Assembly (NCBI RefSeq): GCF_900090275.1
Contig: NZ_LT607755.1
Coordinates: 62,001 to 126,000 of the forward strand
Length of the DNA: 64,000 nucleotides
Direction of reading: 5' to 3'
From: Micromonospora zamorensis
GTDB lineage: Bacteria > Actinomycetota > Actinomycetes > Mycobacteriales > Micromonosporaceae
Shown in pieces: positions 37,054 to 50,256 of this stretch. The position numbers and the translations under genes were made by a program. The notes beneath the pieces were generated by a model. The model had not been told where the DNA came from. It did not search any database and worked only from the letters and a program-made list of their open reading frames with translations. Position 1 is the stretch's first letter. Each line of letters starts with the position of its first letter.

Positions 37054-37875
37054 ATGGAACTTGTGCTCTGCCTCGCTGTCGTGCTGGTCGGCGCACTGGG
37101 CGCCGCAGCGCTCATCCGCGCTCAGGCCGGCGCCCGCAGGCGTACCGAGCTCGGCGACGCCCGCGCGGAGGCGCAACGGTGGTACGAGCGTCTCGGCGGC
37201 CAGTTGATGAACCTGCAGGGCGAAGAGCCGGCGGTCCGCCAGGCGCTGGCCGACGCCGGTGAGCGCTACAACGCGGCCGGCTCACAGCTGGAGCAGGCGC
37301 GTACGCCACACCAGTTCACGCTGGCTCGGGAGACCGCACTGGAAGGGCTCGCGTACATCCGGGCGGCGCGTACCGCGTTGGGCATCGACCCGGGCCCCGA
37401 GGTGCCGGCGCTGGCCGCCGCCCGTGGTGTGGGCCAGCTCACCAAGGAGCGCGAGGTCGACGTGCAGGGGCAGACGTTCCGGGCCGGCCCCCAGCCCGGC
37501 CGGGAAACGCCCTACTACTACCCGGGTGGGCGTTATCAGGGTCGGCCGGTGCCGGCGGGGTGGTATTCGACGCCCTGGTGGAAGACGGCGCTGGGTGCCG
37601 GCGCCGGTGTGCTCGGCGGCATCCTGATCGCCGACGCGCTGTTCTCGCCCGCCTTCGCCGATCCCGGCTACGGCTACGACGCCGGCTACCAGGAGGGCTT
37701 CGGTGACGGCGTCGACCAGGGCGGGGACGGCGGCGACCAGGGCGGCGGCGGCGACCAGGGCGGCGGCGGCGGCGACCAGGGCGGCGGCGACTACGCGGGC
37801 GGCGACTTTGGTGGCGGCGACTTTGGTGGCGGCGACTTTGGTGGCGGCGGCGATTTCGGCGGCGGCGACTTCTGA
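37054..37875 (+). CDS. Membrane protein with Gly/Asp/Phe repeat tail
   Basis: 273 residues: N-terminal membrane helix, a helical cytoplasmic region (~25-125), a Tyr/Pro-rich patch (TPYYYPGGRYQG), a second hydrophobic segment (WKTALGAGAGVLGGILIADAL) and a ~70-residue tail of GGDQGG and GGGDFGG repeats. The tail's GGDF strings are simple-sequence repeats, not a diguanylate cyclase domain. Similar glycine-rich tails occur in other actinobacterial membrane proteins; function unknown. Confidence 0.7.
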   Translation: MELVLCLAVVLVGALGAAALIRAQAGARRRTELGDARAEAQRWYERLGGQLMNLQGEEPAVRQALADAGERYNAAGSQLEQARTPHQFTLARETALEGLAYIRAARTALGIDPGPEVPALAAARGVGQLTKEREVDVQGQTFRAGPQPGRETPYYYPGGRYQGRPVPAGWYSTPWWKTALGAGAGVLGGILIADALFSPAFADPGYGYDAGYQEGFGDGVDQGGDGGDQGGGGDQGGGGGDQGGGDYAGGDFGGGDFGGGDFGGGGDFGGGDF

Positions 37876-37894
37876 CCGTCCTCCACTGATGCGA

Positions 37895-37933
37895 GCAAAC
37901 AGGCCCCGGTCGTAGCGACCGGGGCCTGTTTGC
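37895..37933. terminator. Strong bidirectional hairpin terminator
   Basis: A perfect 18-bp stem (37895-37912 with 37916-37933) with a TAG loop, between the convergent 37054 gene and ppc. The AAAC/GTTT stem ends give short A and U tracts on each side. Confidence 0.9.
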
Positions 37934-37945
37934 CGTTCGGGTCAA

Positions 37946-40732
37946 TCAGCCGGTGTTGCGCATTCCGGCGGCGATGCCGTTCACCGTCGTGAGCAGCGCC
38001 CGCTCCAGGGCGGTGCCGTCGCTCGGCGCACGTCGGCCACCCGGAGCGGTGGCCACCGCCCGCCCGGCAGCCCCGGACTCCCGGTACTGCCGCAGCAGCG
38101 CCACCTGGAGGTGGTGCAGCGGCTCCAGGTAGGTGTCGCGGACGGCCAGGGTGCGCTGGAGCACCGGCGAGTTTTCCAGCAGGGCCGGTGAGGCGGTGAC
38201 CGCCAGCAGCTCCCGCTTGGTCAGCTCGTACTCCTGCTCGATCTGCTCGAAGATCGGGTGCAGCTTCTTCGGCACCAGCGTCTCGACATAGCGACGGGCG
38301 ATGCTCAGGTCGGTCTTGGTCACCATCATCTCGACGTTCGACAGGAACGTGCGGAAGAAGTGCCAGTTACGGTGCATCTCGGCCAGCACGTCAGCCAGTC
38401 CGGCCTCACGCGCGGCGGCCAGGCCGGAGCCGACGCCGAACCAACCCGGCACGATCTGCCGGGTCTGCGTCCAGCCGAACACCCACGGGATGGCCCGCAG
38501 ACCGGACAGGCCCGCGCCGGTGTTCGGGCGCTTCGCCGGCCGGGAGCCGATGTTGAGTGCGCCGAGCAGCTCGGTGGGGGTGGACGCCCAGAAGTACGCC
38601 GGCAGGTCCGGGTCCTCGACGAGCGACCGGTAGGAGCGGAACGCGGACTCGGAGACCACGTCCATGGTCGCGTCCCAGCGTTCCAACATCTCGGCCGGCT
38701 GCCGCGGTGCGGTGTGCAGCAGGGTCGCCTGGAGCACCGCCGCGAGGGTGAGCTCCAGGTTTTCCCGGGCCAGTGACGGCAGGGTGTACTTGTCGGAGAT
38801 CACCTCACCCTGCTCGGTCACCTTGATCGCGCCGTCCATCGTCCCGTACGGCTGGGCCAGGATCGCCTCGTGCGTCGGCCCGCCGCCACGACCGACCGTG
38901 CCACCCCGGCCGTGGAACAGCCGCAGGTGCACCCCGTGCCGGGCCGCCACGTCACGCAGCGCGCGCTGCGCCCGGTGGATCGACCACTGGCTGGTGGTGA
39001 TCCCGGCTTCCTTGTTGGAGTCGGAGTAGCCGAGCATGACCTCCTGCACGTCGCCTCGGGCGCTCACCAACGCCCGGTACGCGGGCAGCGAAAGCAGCTC
39101 GTCGAGGAGTTCACCACCGGCGTTCAGCTCGGCCGGGGTCTCCAGCAGCGGCACGAACCCGACCCGGGCCCGCCCACTGTGCACGTCCACCAGGCCGGCC
39201 TCGCGGGCCAGCACCACGGCGGCCAGCACGTCGTCGACACCCAGGGTCATCGAGATGATGTACGACTCGATCACCTCGGAGCCGAACCGGTCCTGTGCCT
39301 CCCGGATGGTGCTGAACACGTCGAACGTCTTACGGGCCGGCTCGGACAGCGCCGTGTCCAGTGTGGACAGCGGCCGGCGGCCGGTCAGCTCGTCGGCGAG
39401 AAGCTTGGTGCGCTCCAGGCGGGTCAGCGCCGGGTAGTCGGAGACCTCGCCGACGGCCTCGTAGAGCTGGGCGAGCACCGCGTGGTGCGCCTCGGCGTGC
39501 TCCCGGACGTCCATCGTGGCCAGGTGCAGGCCGAACGCGGACACCGTACGGATGGTGGAGGCCAGCCGGCCGACGGCGGTGAGCTGCCCGGAGTTGCGGG
39601 CCAGCGACGCGCGCAGCAGATCCAGGTCGGCGATCAGCTCGGCGGAGCCCCGGTAGTCCCGACCCGGCACGTGCCCGGTTCCCTGGCGCAGCCTCTGCCG
39701 GGTGTTGGCGAGCTTCGCTTTCACGCAGCGCGCCTTGAGCCGGTACGGCTCCTCCGCGTTGACCCGCCGGAACCGCGTCGCCACCTCGGGCAGCGCGTCC
39801 AGATCGGCGGCGAGGCTGGCGGAGAGGTCCAGGGAAACCCCGCGCAGCCGGCGGGAGACCGACACCTCGTTGATCAGGTGGTCCATGGCCTTCTCGGTGG
39901 CCGCGATGCCGTGCTCGTGCTGGATGGTCAGCACCTCACGGGTGACCGCCGGGGTGACGAACGGGTTGCCGTCGCGGTCACCGCCGATCCAGGTGCCGAA
40001 GCTCAGCGGCCGTGCCGTCGGTGAGGTCTCCACCCCGAGGGTGCGCAGCGTGTCGGCCAGGTCGTCGAGCACCTGCGGGGCGGCCTCGGCGTACAGGTCG
40101 CGCAGGTAGTAGATGGCGTTGCGGGCCTCGTCGGTCGGGTCCGGCCGGTCGAGTCGCAGCTCGTCGGTCTGCCACATCAGGTCCAGCAGCTCGGCCAGGC
40201 GACGGTTGGCGGGGCCCTCGTCGCTGGCGCCGTAGAGGATCGCGTTGGCGGTCTCGGTGTCCAACTCGTCGGCGATCGCCCGCAGCTTGGACAGGATCGA
40301 GCGGCGGGCCGCCTCGGTGGGGTGCGCGGTGAAGACCGGTCGGACCGCCAACCGGCGGGCCGCGTTGGCGATCTCTTCGGCGGGCACCCCGCGCTCGGCG
40401 ATCATCTTGGCCGCCTGGTCCAGCCACCCGCCCTGCACCGCTCGGCGGCGGCGCAGATCCCGTGCGCGGTGCACCTGCTCGGTGATGTTGGCCAGGTGGA
40501 AGTAGGTGGAGAAGGCGCGCGCCAGCTTGGTGCCGGTGGTCACGTCGAGCCCGCCGAGGCGCTGGGCGGCCGCCGGTGCGTCGGTGCGGACCTGGGCGCG
40601 GATCTCCTCGACGAGGTCGAGCAGTGGGCGACCCTCCTGGCGGGCCAGGGTCTGCCCGAGCAGGGTGCCGAGCCGGCGGATGTCGGCACGCAGCGCGGCG
40701 TCCGGGCCGTCGTGGTCATGCTGATCGGTCAC
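37946..40732 (-). CDS. ppc: Phosphoenolpyruvate carboxylase
   Basis: Carboxylates PEP to oxaloacetate, an irreversible anaplerotic step. 928 residues, normal length. The catalytic His is in [15 protein letters not shown] (H137); [43 protein letters not shown] and the C-terminal NTG (family end NTG) are all present. The GTG start has no strong ribosome-binding site; 129 nt upstream separate it from the 40862 gene. With pckG present, opposing PEP/oxaloacetate enzymes occur in one window. Confidence 0.97.
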   Translation of the reverse strand: MTDQHDHDGPDAALRADIRRLGTLLGQTLARQEGRPLLDLVEEIRAQVRTDAPAAAQRLGGLDVTTGTKLARAFSTYFHLANITEQVHRARDLRRRRAVQGGWLDQAAKMIAERGVPAEEIANAARRLAVRPVFTAHPTEAARRSILSKLRAIADELDTETANAILYGASDEGPANRRLAELLDLMWQTDELRLDRPDPTDEARNAIYYLRDLYAEAAPQVLDDLADTLRTLGVETSPTARPLSFGTWIGGDRDGNPFVTPAVTREVLTIQHEHGIAATEKAMDHLINEVSVSRRLRGVSLDLSASLAADLDALPEVATRFRRVNAEEPYRLKARCVKAKLANTRQRLRQGTGHVPGRDYRGSAELIADLDLLRASLARNSGQLTAVGRLASTIRTVSAFGLHLATMDVREHAEAHHAVLAQLYEAVGEVSDYPALTRLERTKLLADELTGRRPLSTLDTALSEPARKTFDVFSTIREAQDRFGSEVIESYIISMTLGVDDVLAAVVLAREAGLVDVHSGRARVGFVPLLETPAELNAGGELLDELLSLPAYRALVSARGDVQEVMLGYSDSNKEAGITTSQWSIHRAQRALRDVAARHGVHLRLFHGRGGTVGRGGGPTHEAILAQPYGTMDGAIKVTEQGEVISDKYTLPSLARENLELTLAAVLQATLLHTAPRQPAEMLERWDATMDVVSESAFRSYRSLVEDPDLPAYFWASTPTELLGALNIGSRPAKRPNTGAGLSGLRAIPWVFGWTQTRQIVPGWFGVGSGLAAAREAGLADVLAEMHRNWHFFRTFLSNVEMMVTKTDLSIARRYVETLVPKKLHPIFEQIEQEYELTKRELLAVTASPALLENSPVLQRTLAVRDTYLEPLHHLQVALLRQYRESGAAGRAVATAPGGRRAPSDGTALERALLTTVNGIAAGMRNTG

Positions 40733-40861
40733 GGTGCGCTCCCTTACGTGGGTACGAAGGACAGCGCTGTCCGACTCACTGGATGGTATCCGCGTGCACC
40801 GGATGTCTGGAGGACCCCCGGGCGATCCAGTGCCCCTGGAACGGTGTTTTCGGACGTGATC

Positions 40862-41914
40862 TCAACCACCGTCGCCGGCGGGAGCGGGGCCGGGGCGGGT
40901 CGGGCCGGAGTCGGAGGTGACGGCCCGGCGACCGCGGACGAGGCTCGCGCCGAGCAGACCCAGCCCGCCGAGCACCGCCCAGAGCGCGAGGGCGAAGGCC
41001 GGCCAGCCGGCTGATCGCCAGTCGAAGTAGACCGCCGCCTTGCTCAGGTCGTTGGCGAGGCCGGGGATGTTCCACCGGTGCATGCCGCGCAGCACGCCGG
41101 GCAGGAACTCGGGCGCGTAGATGCCACCGGAGCCGGGGTTTCCGAGCACCACCAGAAGCAGGATGACCAGCGCGGTGCCCGCGACGCCGAGCCAGCCCTG
41201 GATGGCGCTGGCGAACATCGCGGCGGCGAAGACGGCCAGCGCGCCGATCGCGGCGATCGTCGGTACGTCGTGGTGCCAGATGTCCAGCACCGGTCCGACC
41301 ACGACCGCGCCGGCGATGCCGAGCAGCACGCTGTAGACCGCCAGGGCGGCGATGCGCAGTCCGGCCCGCCGCACCGTACGTGGGGTGGTGCCGGCGGATA
41401 TCCCGAGCACTGTCGAGGCCAGGTAGCCGCCGAGCACGTAGCCGACGTTCAGGTAGAAGGGCACCACCCCGCGCGGGTCGGCCGAGGTGACCGGCACCTC
41501 GTCGACGACCTGTAGCGGGGTGCCGCTGCGGGTGGCGGCGGTGGTGAGCACCTCCTTGATCGCGCTGGTGGCGGAGGGACCGGAGGCGCTCGCGATGGTG
41601 AGGAGCAGGCCGTTGTCGGGGCCGGTGCTGAGCACGGCGTACACCGCGCGGCTGAGCAGCCCGTGCTCGGCGGCGCTCGCGTCGTCGTACCCGACGGATT
41701 TGATGATGTTGGTCTGACCGCGCACGGCGTCGAGCGTCGCCTGGGCGCGCTGGTCGCCGAGGGCGACGCCGACCGGTAGGTCGCGGGGTGTGGGCTGGTG
41801 CAGTGCGCCGACGTAGGCCGCGATGAACGCGGTGGCGAGCACCAGGGTGCCGAGAAGCAACCCGATGCTGCGCGGCGCCCAGTCCCGGTCTCGGCCCTGC
41901 GATGCGGTGTCCAC
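40862..41914 (-). CDS. YhgE/Pip-like ABC-2-type membrane protein
   Basis: 350 residues: one N-terminal membrane helix (SIGLLLGTLVLATAFIAAYVG), a ~125-residue outer domain (DLPVGVALGDQRAQ; GPDNGLLLTIASASG), then five C-terminal helices. This layout matches YhgE/Pip and DUF3533 proteins, which share the ABC-2 permease fold and are linked to secretion or phage-receptor roles. No ATPase is adjacent. GTG start; divergent from the S66 gene with a 71-nt gap. Confidence 0.75.
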   Translation of the reverse strand: MDTASQGRDRDWAPRSIGLLLGTLVLATAFIAAYVGALHQPTPRDLPVGVALGDQRAQATLDAVRGQTNIIKSVGYDDASAAEHGLLSRAVYAVLSTGPDNGLLLTIASASGPSATSAIKEVLTTAATRSGTPLQVVDEVPVTSADPRGVVPFYLNVGYVLGGYLASTVLGISAGTTPRTVRRAGLRIAALAVYSVLLGIAGAVVVGPVLDIWHHDVPTIAAIGALAVFAAAMFASAIQGWLGVAGTALVILLLVVLGNPGSGGIYAPEFLPGVLRGMHRWNIPGLANDLSKAAVYFDWRSAGWPAFALALWAVLGGLGLLGASLVRGRRAVTSDSGPTRPGPAPAGDGG

Positions 41915-41985
41915 GTTGTGAGCCTATGGCCGGTTTTGTGATCGGCAGGGCGGAAATCGGTTGGCCGGACCGTTAGCGTTCGATC

Positions 41986-43026
41986 ATGGTGTCGCTGAAA
42001 TACCCGCCCAAACCCCGGCCTGGCGACCGGGTCGCGGTCGTCTCACCCTCCGCCGGCCTGCCAGCCGTCTTCCCCCACGTGTACGAGTTGGGGCTGCGCC
42101 GGCTGCGCGAGGAACTCGGCCTGGAGCCGGTGGAGTATCCGACCACCCGGGTCCTGGGGGCCGACCCGCGCGACCGGGCCCGCGACCTGACCGCAGCCTT
42201 CGCCGACCCGAGCATCACCGCGGTGCTCGCCACTGTCGGCGGCGACGACCTGATCACGGTCACCCCGCACCTCGACAATGACGTGCTGCGGGCCAACCCC
42301 AAGCCCTACTTCGGCTACTCCGACAACACCAACGTGCTCAACCACCTCTACCGGCTGGGCATCGTCGCCTACCACGGTGGGTCGGTGCTGGTGCATCTCG
42401 GCCGGCCAGGCTCGCCGCACCCGCTGACCTTCGCCTCGCTGCGCGCGGCCCTGTTCACCACCGACTGGTACGAGTTGACGCCCGCCCATGACTGGGGGGA
42501 CCGGCCGAACCCGTGGAACGAGCCGGAGACGCTGGCCCACGAGCCGGAGATGCTGCCCGGCGCGGGTTGGCGCTGGCAGGGCCCGCAGCGGGAGGTGCGG
42601 GGGCGCACCTGGGGCGGCAACCTGGAGATCCTGCACTGGTTGCTGGCCACCGACCGGGTGCCCACCGCCGCCGAGCTGGACGGGTCAGTGCTTCTCGTCG
42701 AGACCTCCCAGGAGATGCCCGGCGCACAGGAGGTGTTCCGGATCGTGCGGAACATGGGGGAGCGGGGCCTGCTCGCCGCCTTCCCGGCCATCGTCGTCGG
42801 TCGCCCCAAGGCCTGGGACTTCAACAAGCCCCTGTCGGTGCCGGAACGGCAGGCGTGGGGCGACGCCCAGCGGGAGGCGATCACCCGCGCGCTCGCGCAG
42901 TACAACCCGGACGCGGTGGTGGTCTTCGACGTCGACCTCGGCCACACCGACCCGCAGTTGATCATCCCGTACGGCGGGGAGATCCGGGTGGACGCCGTGG
43001 CGCGCAGGATCTCGGTGCGCTACTGA
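41986..43026 (+). CDS. S66 family peptidase (LD-carboxypeptidase/MccF-like)
   Basis: 346 residues. Ser-Glu-His triad: S112 in FGYSDNTNVL, E214 in WGGNLEIL and H320 in VDLGHTDPQL; TVGGDDLI and YHGGSVLVH are further family motifs. LD-carboxypeptidases trim the terminal D-Ala of muropeptides; MccF relatives inactivate microcin C. The sequence alone does not separate these. The ATG at 41986 follows TAGCGT (41974-41979) by 6 nt (leaderless spacing). Confidence 0.88.
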   Translation: MVSLKYPPKPRPGDRVAVVSPSAGLPAVFPHVYELGLRRLREELGLEPVEYPTTRVLGADPRDRARDLTAAFADPSITAVLATVGGDDLITVTPHLDNDVLRANPKPYFGYSDNTNVLNHLYRLGIVAYHGGSVLVHLGRPGSPHPLTFASLRAALFTTDWYELTPAHDWGDRPNPWNEPETLAHEPEMLPGAGWRWQGPQREVRGRTWGGNLEILHWLLATDRVPTAAELDGSVLLVETSQEMPGAQEVFRIVRNMGERGLLAAFPAIVVGRPKAWDFNKPLSVPERQAWGDAQREAITRALAQYNPDAVVVFDVDLGHTDPQLIIPYGGEIRVDAVARRISVRY

Positions 43027-43036
43027 CCGGCCGACC

Positions 43037-43118
43037 GCGCGTTGCCGCTGCGGGTGGCGTCAGGGGTTGACGGCTGCGCGTTGCCGCCGCGGTCGGTGGC
43101 GTCAGGGGTTGACGACGG
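43037..43118. repeat. 39-bp tandem duplication at the cyclase gene 3' end
   Basis: The segment GCGCGTTGCCG...GGCGTCAGGGGTTGACG occurs twice (from 43037 and from 43076), the second with a short insertion. The second copy contains the real stop codon of the cyclase gene; the first repeats its last codons downstream. Confidence 0.7.
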
Positions 43119-44052
43119 CGAAGGCCCGGACCGGGAAGGTGCCCATGCCGGCCACCCTCGGTGGGGCCGCGGTGAACCGGAACCCCGTCGGGGGCAGCGC
43201 GTCCAGGCCGGTCAGGTGCTCCACGATCGGGATGCCGGCGGCGAGCAGCGCGCTGTGCGCGGGGCGCTGACCTCCGGCCGCCGGGCTCATGTCGTCGATG
43301 TTGATCGAGTCGATGCCGACCAGGGTCGCGCCCGCGTCAACCAGCGCCTGGGCTGCGTCCCCGGTCAGGTACGGCGCCTCCGGCGCGCCGTACCGCTCGG
43401 TGCCGAAGTGCGCATCCCACCCGGTGTGCAGCAGGACCGCGCGCCCGGCCACCTCGTACGGGGCCAGCATCAACCGGTCCACGGCCCGAACGCCGGCCGG
43501 CACCCGGACCACCACCCCGGGCAGGTCGGCGAGGCTGTCCAGCGACACCCCGGTCAGGTCGTCGCCGCCCGCCCAGCGATGGGCGGGAGTGTCCACGTAC
43601 GTGCCGGTGTTGGCGATCAGGTCGATCCGCGCCACGTGGAACTCGGTGCCCGGCGCGTACCGCTCGCGGGATGCCGCGAACGTCAGCCAGTCGGTGATCC
43701 GCGGCCCCGGCCAGCCCGGCAGGGTGATCATCCCGTCGCTGATCACGTGGCTCAGCTCGACCAGCCTGCGGGCGGGCGCCGGCCGGTCAACGGCAACGCC
43801 CCGGCCGCCCTTGTGCGGCTCTTCGATGATCGTCTTCGCGCTGATCCGCACCTCGGCGACCATCAGCAACCCAAGGTGCCGGACGAACAACGCCGCCAGG
43901 TCGTCGTCGCTGATCTCCTGACCGGGGATGTCCAGCCGGAACCCCTCGGTGCGCAGCCCGCCGCCGTTGGCGAAGCTCCCCTCCGCGTCGAACTGTGCCC
44001 GCCACTGCTCATCCACCCCGAAACCCGACCATGTCAGAAGCCCGCCGGTCAA
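43102..44052 (-). CDS. Cyclase/kynurenine-formamidase-like hydrolase with extra N-terminal module
   Basis: 316 residues. From about residue 95 it is a cyclase-family (PF04199-type) domain: LVELSHVISDGMITLPG, then the metal motif ANTGTYVDTPAHRW. Relative to HxGTHxDxPxH, the first two His are replaced (N148, Y152) while D154 and H158 remain, a variant I associate with a separate subgroup of this family. Residues 1-90 (FANGGGLRTEGFRLDIPG, LAALFVRHLGLLMVAEVRIS) form a separate module I cannot name. The start is a TTG at 44052 with GGGAGA upstream. Substrate unknown. Confidence 0.8.
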   Translation of the reverse strand: MTGGLLTWSGFGVDEQWRAQFDAEGSFANGGGLRTEGFRLDIPGQEISDDDLAALFVRHLGLLMVAEVRISAKTIIEEPHKGGRGVAVDRPAPARRLVELSHVISDGMITLPGWPGPRITDWLTFAASRERYAPGTEFHVARIDLIANTGTYVDTPAHRWAGGDDLTGVSLDSLADLPGVVVRVPAGVRAVDRLMLAPYEVAGRAVLLHTGWDAHFGTERYGAPEAPYLTGDAAQALVDAGATLVGIDSINIDDMSPAAGGQRPAHSALLAAGIPIVEHLTGLDALPPTGFRFTAAPPRVAGMGTFPVRAFAVVNP

Positions 44053-44102
44053 GATCTATCTCCCGTTTCCGACCGCCTCGGGCTGCCGGGTTCGGGCTCC
44101 CG

Positions 44103-44188
44103 CCCCAAGATCCGCACAACATCAGGGAAAGTGCTGCCTCCCGCGCCCCGGAAGCAGCAACTTCCCCGAAGTTGCGTGGATCTTGGGG
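44103..44188. repeat. Intergenic nested palindrome, family A copy 2
   Basis: Outer arms CCCCAAGATCCGCACAAC (44103-44120) and 44171-44188 match over 18 bp with one mismatch. The inner arms are GTGCTGCCTCC and GGAAGCAGCAAC with small mismatches. It lies between divergent genes. Confidence 0.85.
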
Positions 44189-44213
44189 TGGTTCACGGGC
44201 CCGCGCGGGCGTG

Positions 44214-44337
44214 GCGCGGGCCTGGGTTGAGGGTGCGCGGCGCGGGGTGCGGGTCGTGGGGGTGTGGGGCGTGAGGCGCGGGCCTGGGCTGAGGGTGCGC
44301 GGCGCGGGGTGCGGGTCGTGGGGGTGTGGGCCGTGGG
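44214..44337 (+). repeat. 62-bp G-rich tandem repeat with two quadruplex-type motifs
   Basis: Two nearly identical units start at 44214 and 44276. Each holds four runs of three or more G with 3-4 nt loops (44244-44269 and 44306-44330), meeting the usual G3+N1-7 quadruplex pattern. The G-rich strand is the mfd coding strand. Confidence 0.8.
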
Positions 44338-44562
44338 GGTGTGGGGCGCTGACCTGGGCGAAGGCGGCGTGCGCGGGCTTGGGTGCGGGGCGTGGACCTG
44401 GGTCGAGGGGGTGCGCGGGTGGGGTGCCGCGCGCCGCGCGGCGTGGACCTGAGCGGAAGGGGGTGTGTGTCGGTGGACGGGGATAGGCTTGTCGTCGTGC
44501 ACCCCCCGTCCGGCTGGACGAGGGGCCGCCGTCGTGTGCGTCGATCCCCGGGAAGGATTCCC

Positions 44563-48219
<3,657 letters not shown>

Positions 48220-48295
48220 CGCGCCGCGGTGAACTGGAAGCTCGGTGAGGTGGGGGCCGTCACAGCACGGGAGAGGGCATGAGAGAGTGACGGGC

Positions 48296-49144
48296 ATGCG
48301 TGCTCGCCGTGTGATCGCCGCCGCCAGCGTCGCGGCCCTGGGTGTCCTCTCCCTCGCTGCCTGCGGTAAGTCCGCACCGGGGGTCGCCGCGTACGTCGGT
48401 GACACCACCTATTCGGTGCAACGGGTCGACGAGATCCACGCCGAGGCCCAGGCGAAGTACGAGACGACCGCCCGGGCGGCGTTCCAGCAGCAGAACGGGC
48501 CGTCCGCGTCTCCCTCGCCGGAGATGCTCCGGATCGACGCGACCCCACAGGACATGCTCAACCTGCTCGTCGGCATCGACCTGGCCAAGCGGATCGTCGC
48601 GGAGAAGAAGATCCCGGTCCAGGACCAGCTCAAAGCCGACGAGTTGGGCAAGAGTTTCGGAGCTCCTGGCTCCGAGTACGCGAAGCTCGCCGCTGACTGG
48701 TACAACCTCTTCCTCGCCCTCCAGGCGGGTCTGCCGCCGGCCGAGCTGACCGACGAGCTGCGGTCGGTCGTCTACGCCAAGATGGTGGAGGGCGAGGTGG
48801 CCCCGGCCGGCTGGACGGTCGAGCAGCAGCGTTCGGCGTTCGCCGATCCGGCCATCGCCCCGCAGGTGGCCGCGGTGGTGGCCCTCAGCGCGGCGTTCGA
48901 GGCAGAGGTGGAGCGGGAGGACGTCTCGCTCAACCCGCGCTACTCCGCGCTGGAGATTCCGGCCCTGCTCCAGGTGCCGAACGGGGGCTTCGGCAGGTAC
49001 AGCCTTCCCTACCTGGAGAAGTCGGGCACCGTCACCGACATCTCCACCCCGGATCCGCTTCCGTCGGGCGCCAACCCGAGCGACGACGCAACAGCCCCGA
49101 GCGACGCGGCCACGCCCCCGAGCGGCGAGGGCACGGCCAGCTGA
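48296..49144 (+). CDS. SurA-N-like lipoprotein
   Basis: 282 residues. Type II signal peptide with lipobox LAAC (Cys23), then GVAAYVGDTTYSVQRVDEIHAEAQ, similar to the start of SurA/PrsA N-terminal helical domains, and a mostly helical body with a Ser/Pro/Ala tail. No PPIase domain. Actinobacterial mfd loci often carry such a lipoprotein, so a chaperone-like envelope role is plausible. The start could be the GTG at 48287. It is followed by mazG 2 nt after the stop. Confidence 0.78.
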   Translation: MRARRVIAAASVAALGVLSLAACGKSAPGVAAYVGDTTYSVQRVDEIHAEAQAKYETTARAAFQQQNGPSASPSPEMLRIDATPQDMLNLLVGIDLAKRIVAEKKIPVQDQLKADELGKSFGAPGSEYAKLAADWYNLFLALQAGLPPAELTDELRSVVYAKMVEGEVAPAGWTVEQQRSAFADPAIAPQVAAVVALSAAFEAEVEREDVSLNPRYSALEIPALLQVPNGGFGRYSLPYLEKSGTVTDISTPDPLPSGANPSDDATAPSDAATPPSGEGTAS

Positions 49145-49146
49145 GC

Positions 49147-50157
49147 ATGACGGCACGGATCGTCCTCCTGGTCACCTCACCCCGGTTGCCCGCCGGCCTG
49201 CTGACCTCCGCGGCCTGGGATGTCGTACGCCAGCACCCGGTGTTGACCGGCGCGGAGACCGAGCTGGTCACGGCCGTGCGCCAGGCGGGCGCCGAGGTCA
49301 CAGTGGTGGACGGGCCGGCGACGCAGCCGTTGCTGGATGCGGTGGCCACGCACGGCACTGTGGTGTGGTTGGCCGGTCCGGCGGGCGACGAGGCGCTGGC
49401 CCGTGAGTTGGGTCTGCGGTTGGCCCGGCAGCCGGGGTTGGCCGAGATGGAGCTGATGTACGGCTCGTGGGATCCGCCGGGCGCCCGACTGCTCGACGCG
49501 GTGGCCGTGATGGACCGGCTGGCCTCCCCGGGCGGCGACCCGTGGAAACGCGCGCAGACGCACCGCAGCCTCGCCGGTTATCTGCTGGAGGAGAGCTACG
49601 AGGCGTACGACGCGATCAGCGCCGACGACACCGACGCGCTCCGCGAGGAGTTGGGTGACGTCCTGTTGCAGGTGGTGCTGCACGCGCGGCTCGCCGAGGA
49701 GTTGCCCGAGGACGAGCGGTGGACCATCGACGACGTGGCCGGTGGCCTGGTCGACAAGATGATCCGGCGCAATCCGCACGTCTTCGCGGGTGCCGAGGCG
49801 GGCACTCTGGAGGACATCACCGAGAACTGGGAGCGGATCAAGCGTGCTGAGAAGGCACGCGACTCGGTGCTGGACGGCGTGGCCCTGAGCCAGCCCGCCC
49901 TGGCCCTGGCCGCACAGATCCTGAAGCGCGCCGCCCGTAGGGGCATCGAGGTCCCACCGCCGTTGGCCGCCACCCAGGTGGACGCCGAAGCAAGGTTGGG
50001 CGCGAGCCTCCTGGCCACGGTAGCGGCGGCCCGCGAGGCGGGCATCGACCCGGAGGCGGCCCTGCGCCGCGCCACCCTGGCCTACGCGGAGGCCATCCGA
50101 ACCGCCGAAAGCCCACCCGCCGAAACCCCCACCCCCGAGCCCCCAGATCCGCGTTGA
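49147..50157 (+). CDS. mazG: Nucleoside triphosphate pyrophosphohydrolase MazG
   Basis: Hydrolyses (d)NTPs to NMP and pyrophosphate, clearing damaged nucleotides. 336 residues: a divergent ~95-residue N-terminal extension usual in actinobacteria, then the MazG fold with metal-binding EE..E motifs in LLEESYEAYDAI and LREELGDVLLQVVLHARLAEE, and DKMIRRNPHVFAGAE. A short Pro-rich tail ends the protein. The stop codon lies at the edge of a family B palindrome. Part of the conserved mfd-mazG-eno order. Confidence 0.94.
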   Translation: MTARIVLLVTSPRLPAGLLTSAAWDVVRQHPVLTGAETELVTAVRQAGAEVTVVDGPATQPLLDAVATHGTVVWLAGPAGDEALARELGLRLARQPGLAEMELMYGSWDPPGARLLDAVAVMDRLASPGGDPWKRAQTHRSLAGYLLEESYEAYDAISADDTDALREELGDVLLQVVLHARLAEELPEDERWTIDDVAGGLVDKMIRRNPHVFAGAEAGTLEDITENWERIKRAEKARDSVLDGVALSQPALALAAQILKRAARRGIEVPPPLAATQVDAEARLGASLLATVAAAREAGIDPEAALRRATLAYAEAIRTAESPPAETPTPEPPDPR

Positions 50158-50210
50158 TCATGAAGTTGTTGCCACGACACGCCGAGGTCGACGGCAATAA
50201 CTTCATGATC
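50156..50210. repeat. Intergenic inverted repeat, family B copy 3
   Basis: Arms 50156-50173 (GATCATGAAGTTGTTGCC) and 50193-50210 match over 18 bp with one mismatch; 19-nt loop. The left arm begins inside the mazG stop codon. Confidence 0.85.
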
Positions 50211-50256
50211 GACGTAACAGGTGGCAGTGGGTGGGCCGGTCGGTAGGGTGGGCCGG

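Larger units (their letters stand above)
44053..44562. other. Gene-free divergent region before mfd
   Basis: 510 nt holding a family A palindrome (44103-44188) and a G-rich tandem repeat (44214-44337). The mfd frame stays open back to 44383, but the G-rich codons there do not look like protein. The mfd ribosome-binding site is GGAAGGA (about 44551-44557). Confidence 0.6.

Noticed and set aside
37800..37875. GGDF strings suggesting a diguanylate cyclase
   Set aside because: They are part of a Gly/Asp/Phe simple repeat; no GGDEF-domain fold or other motifs are present.
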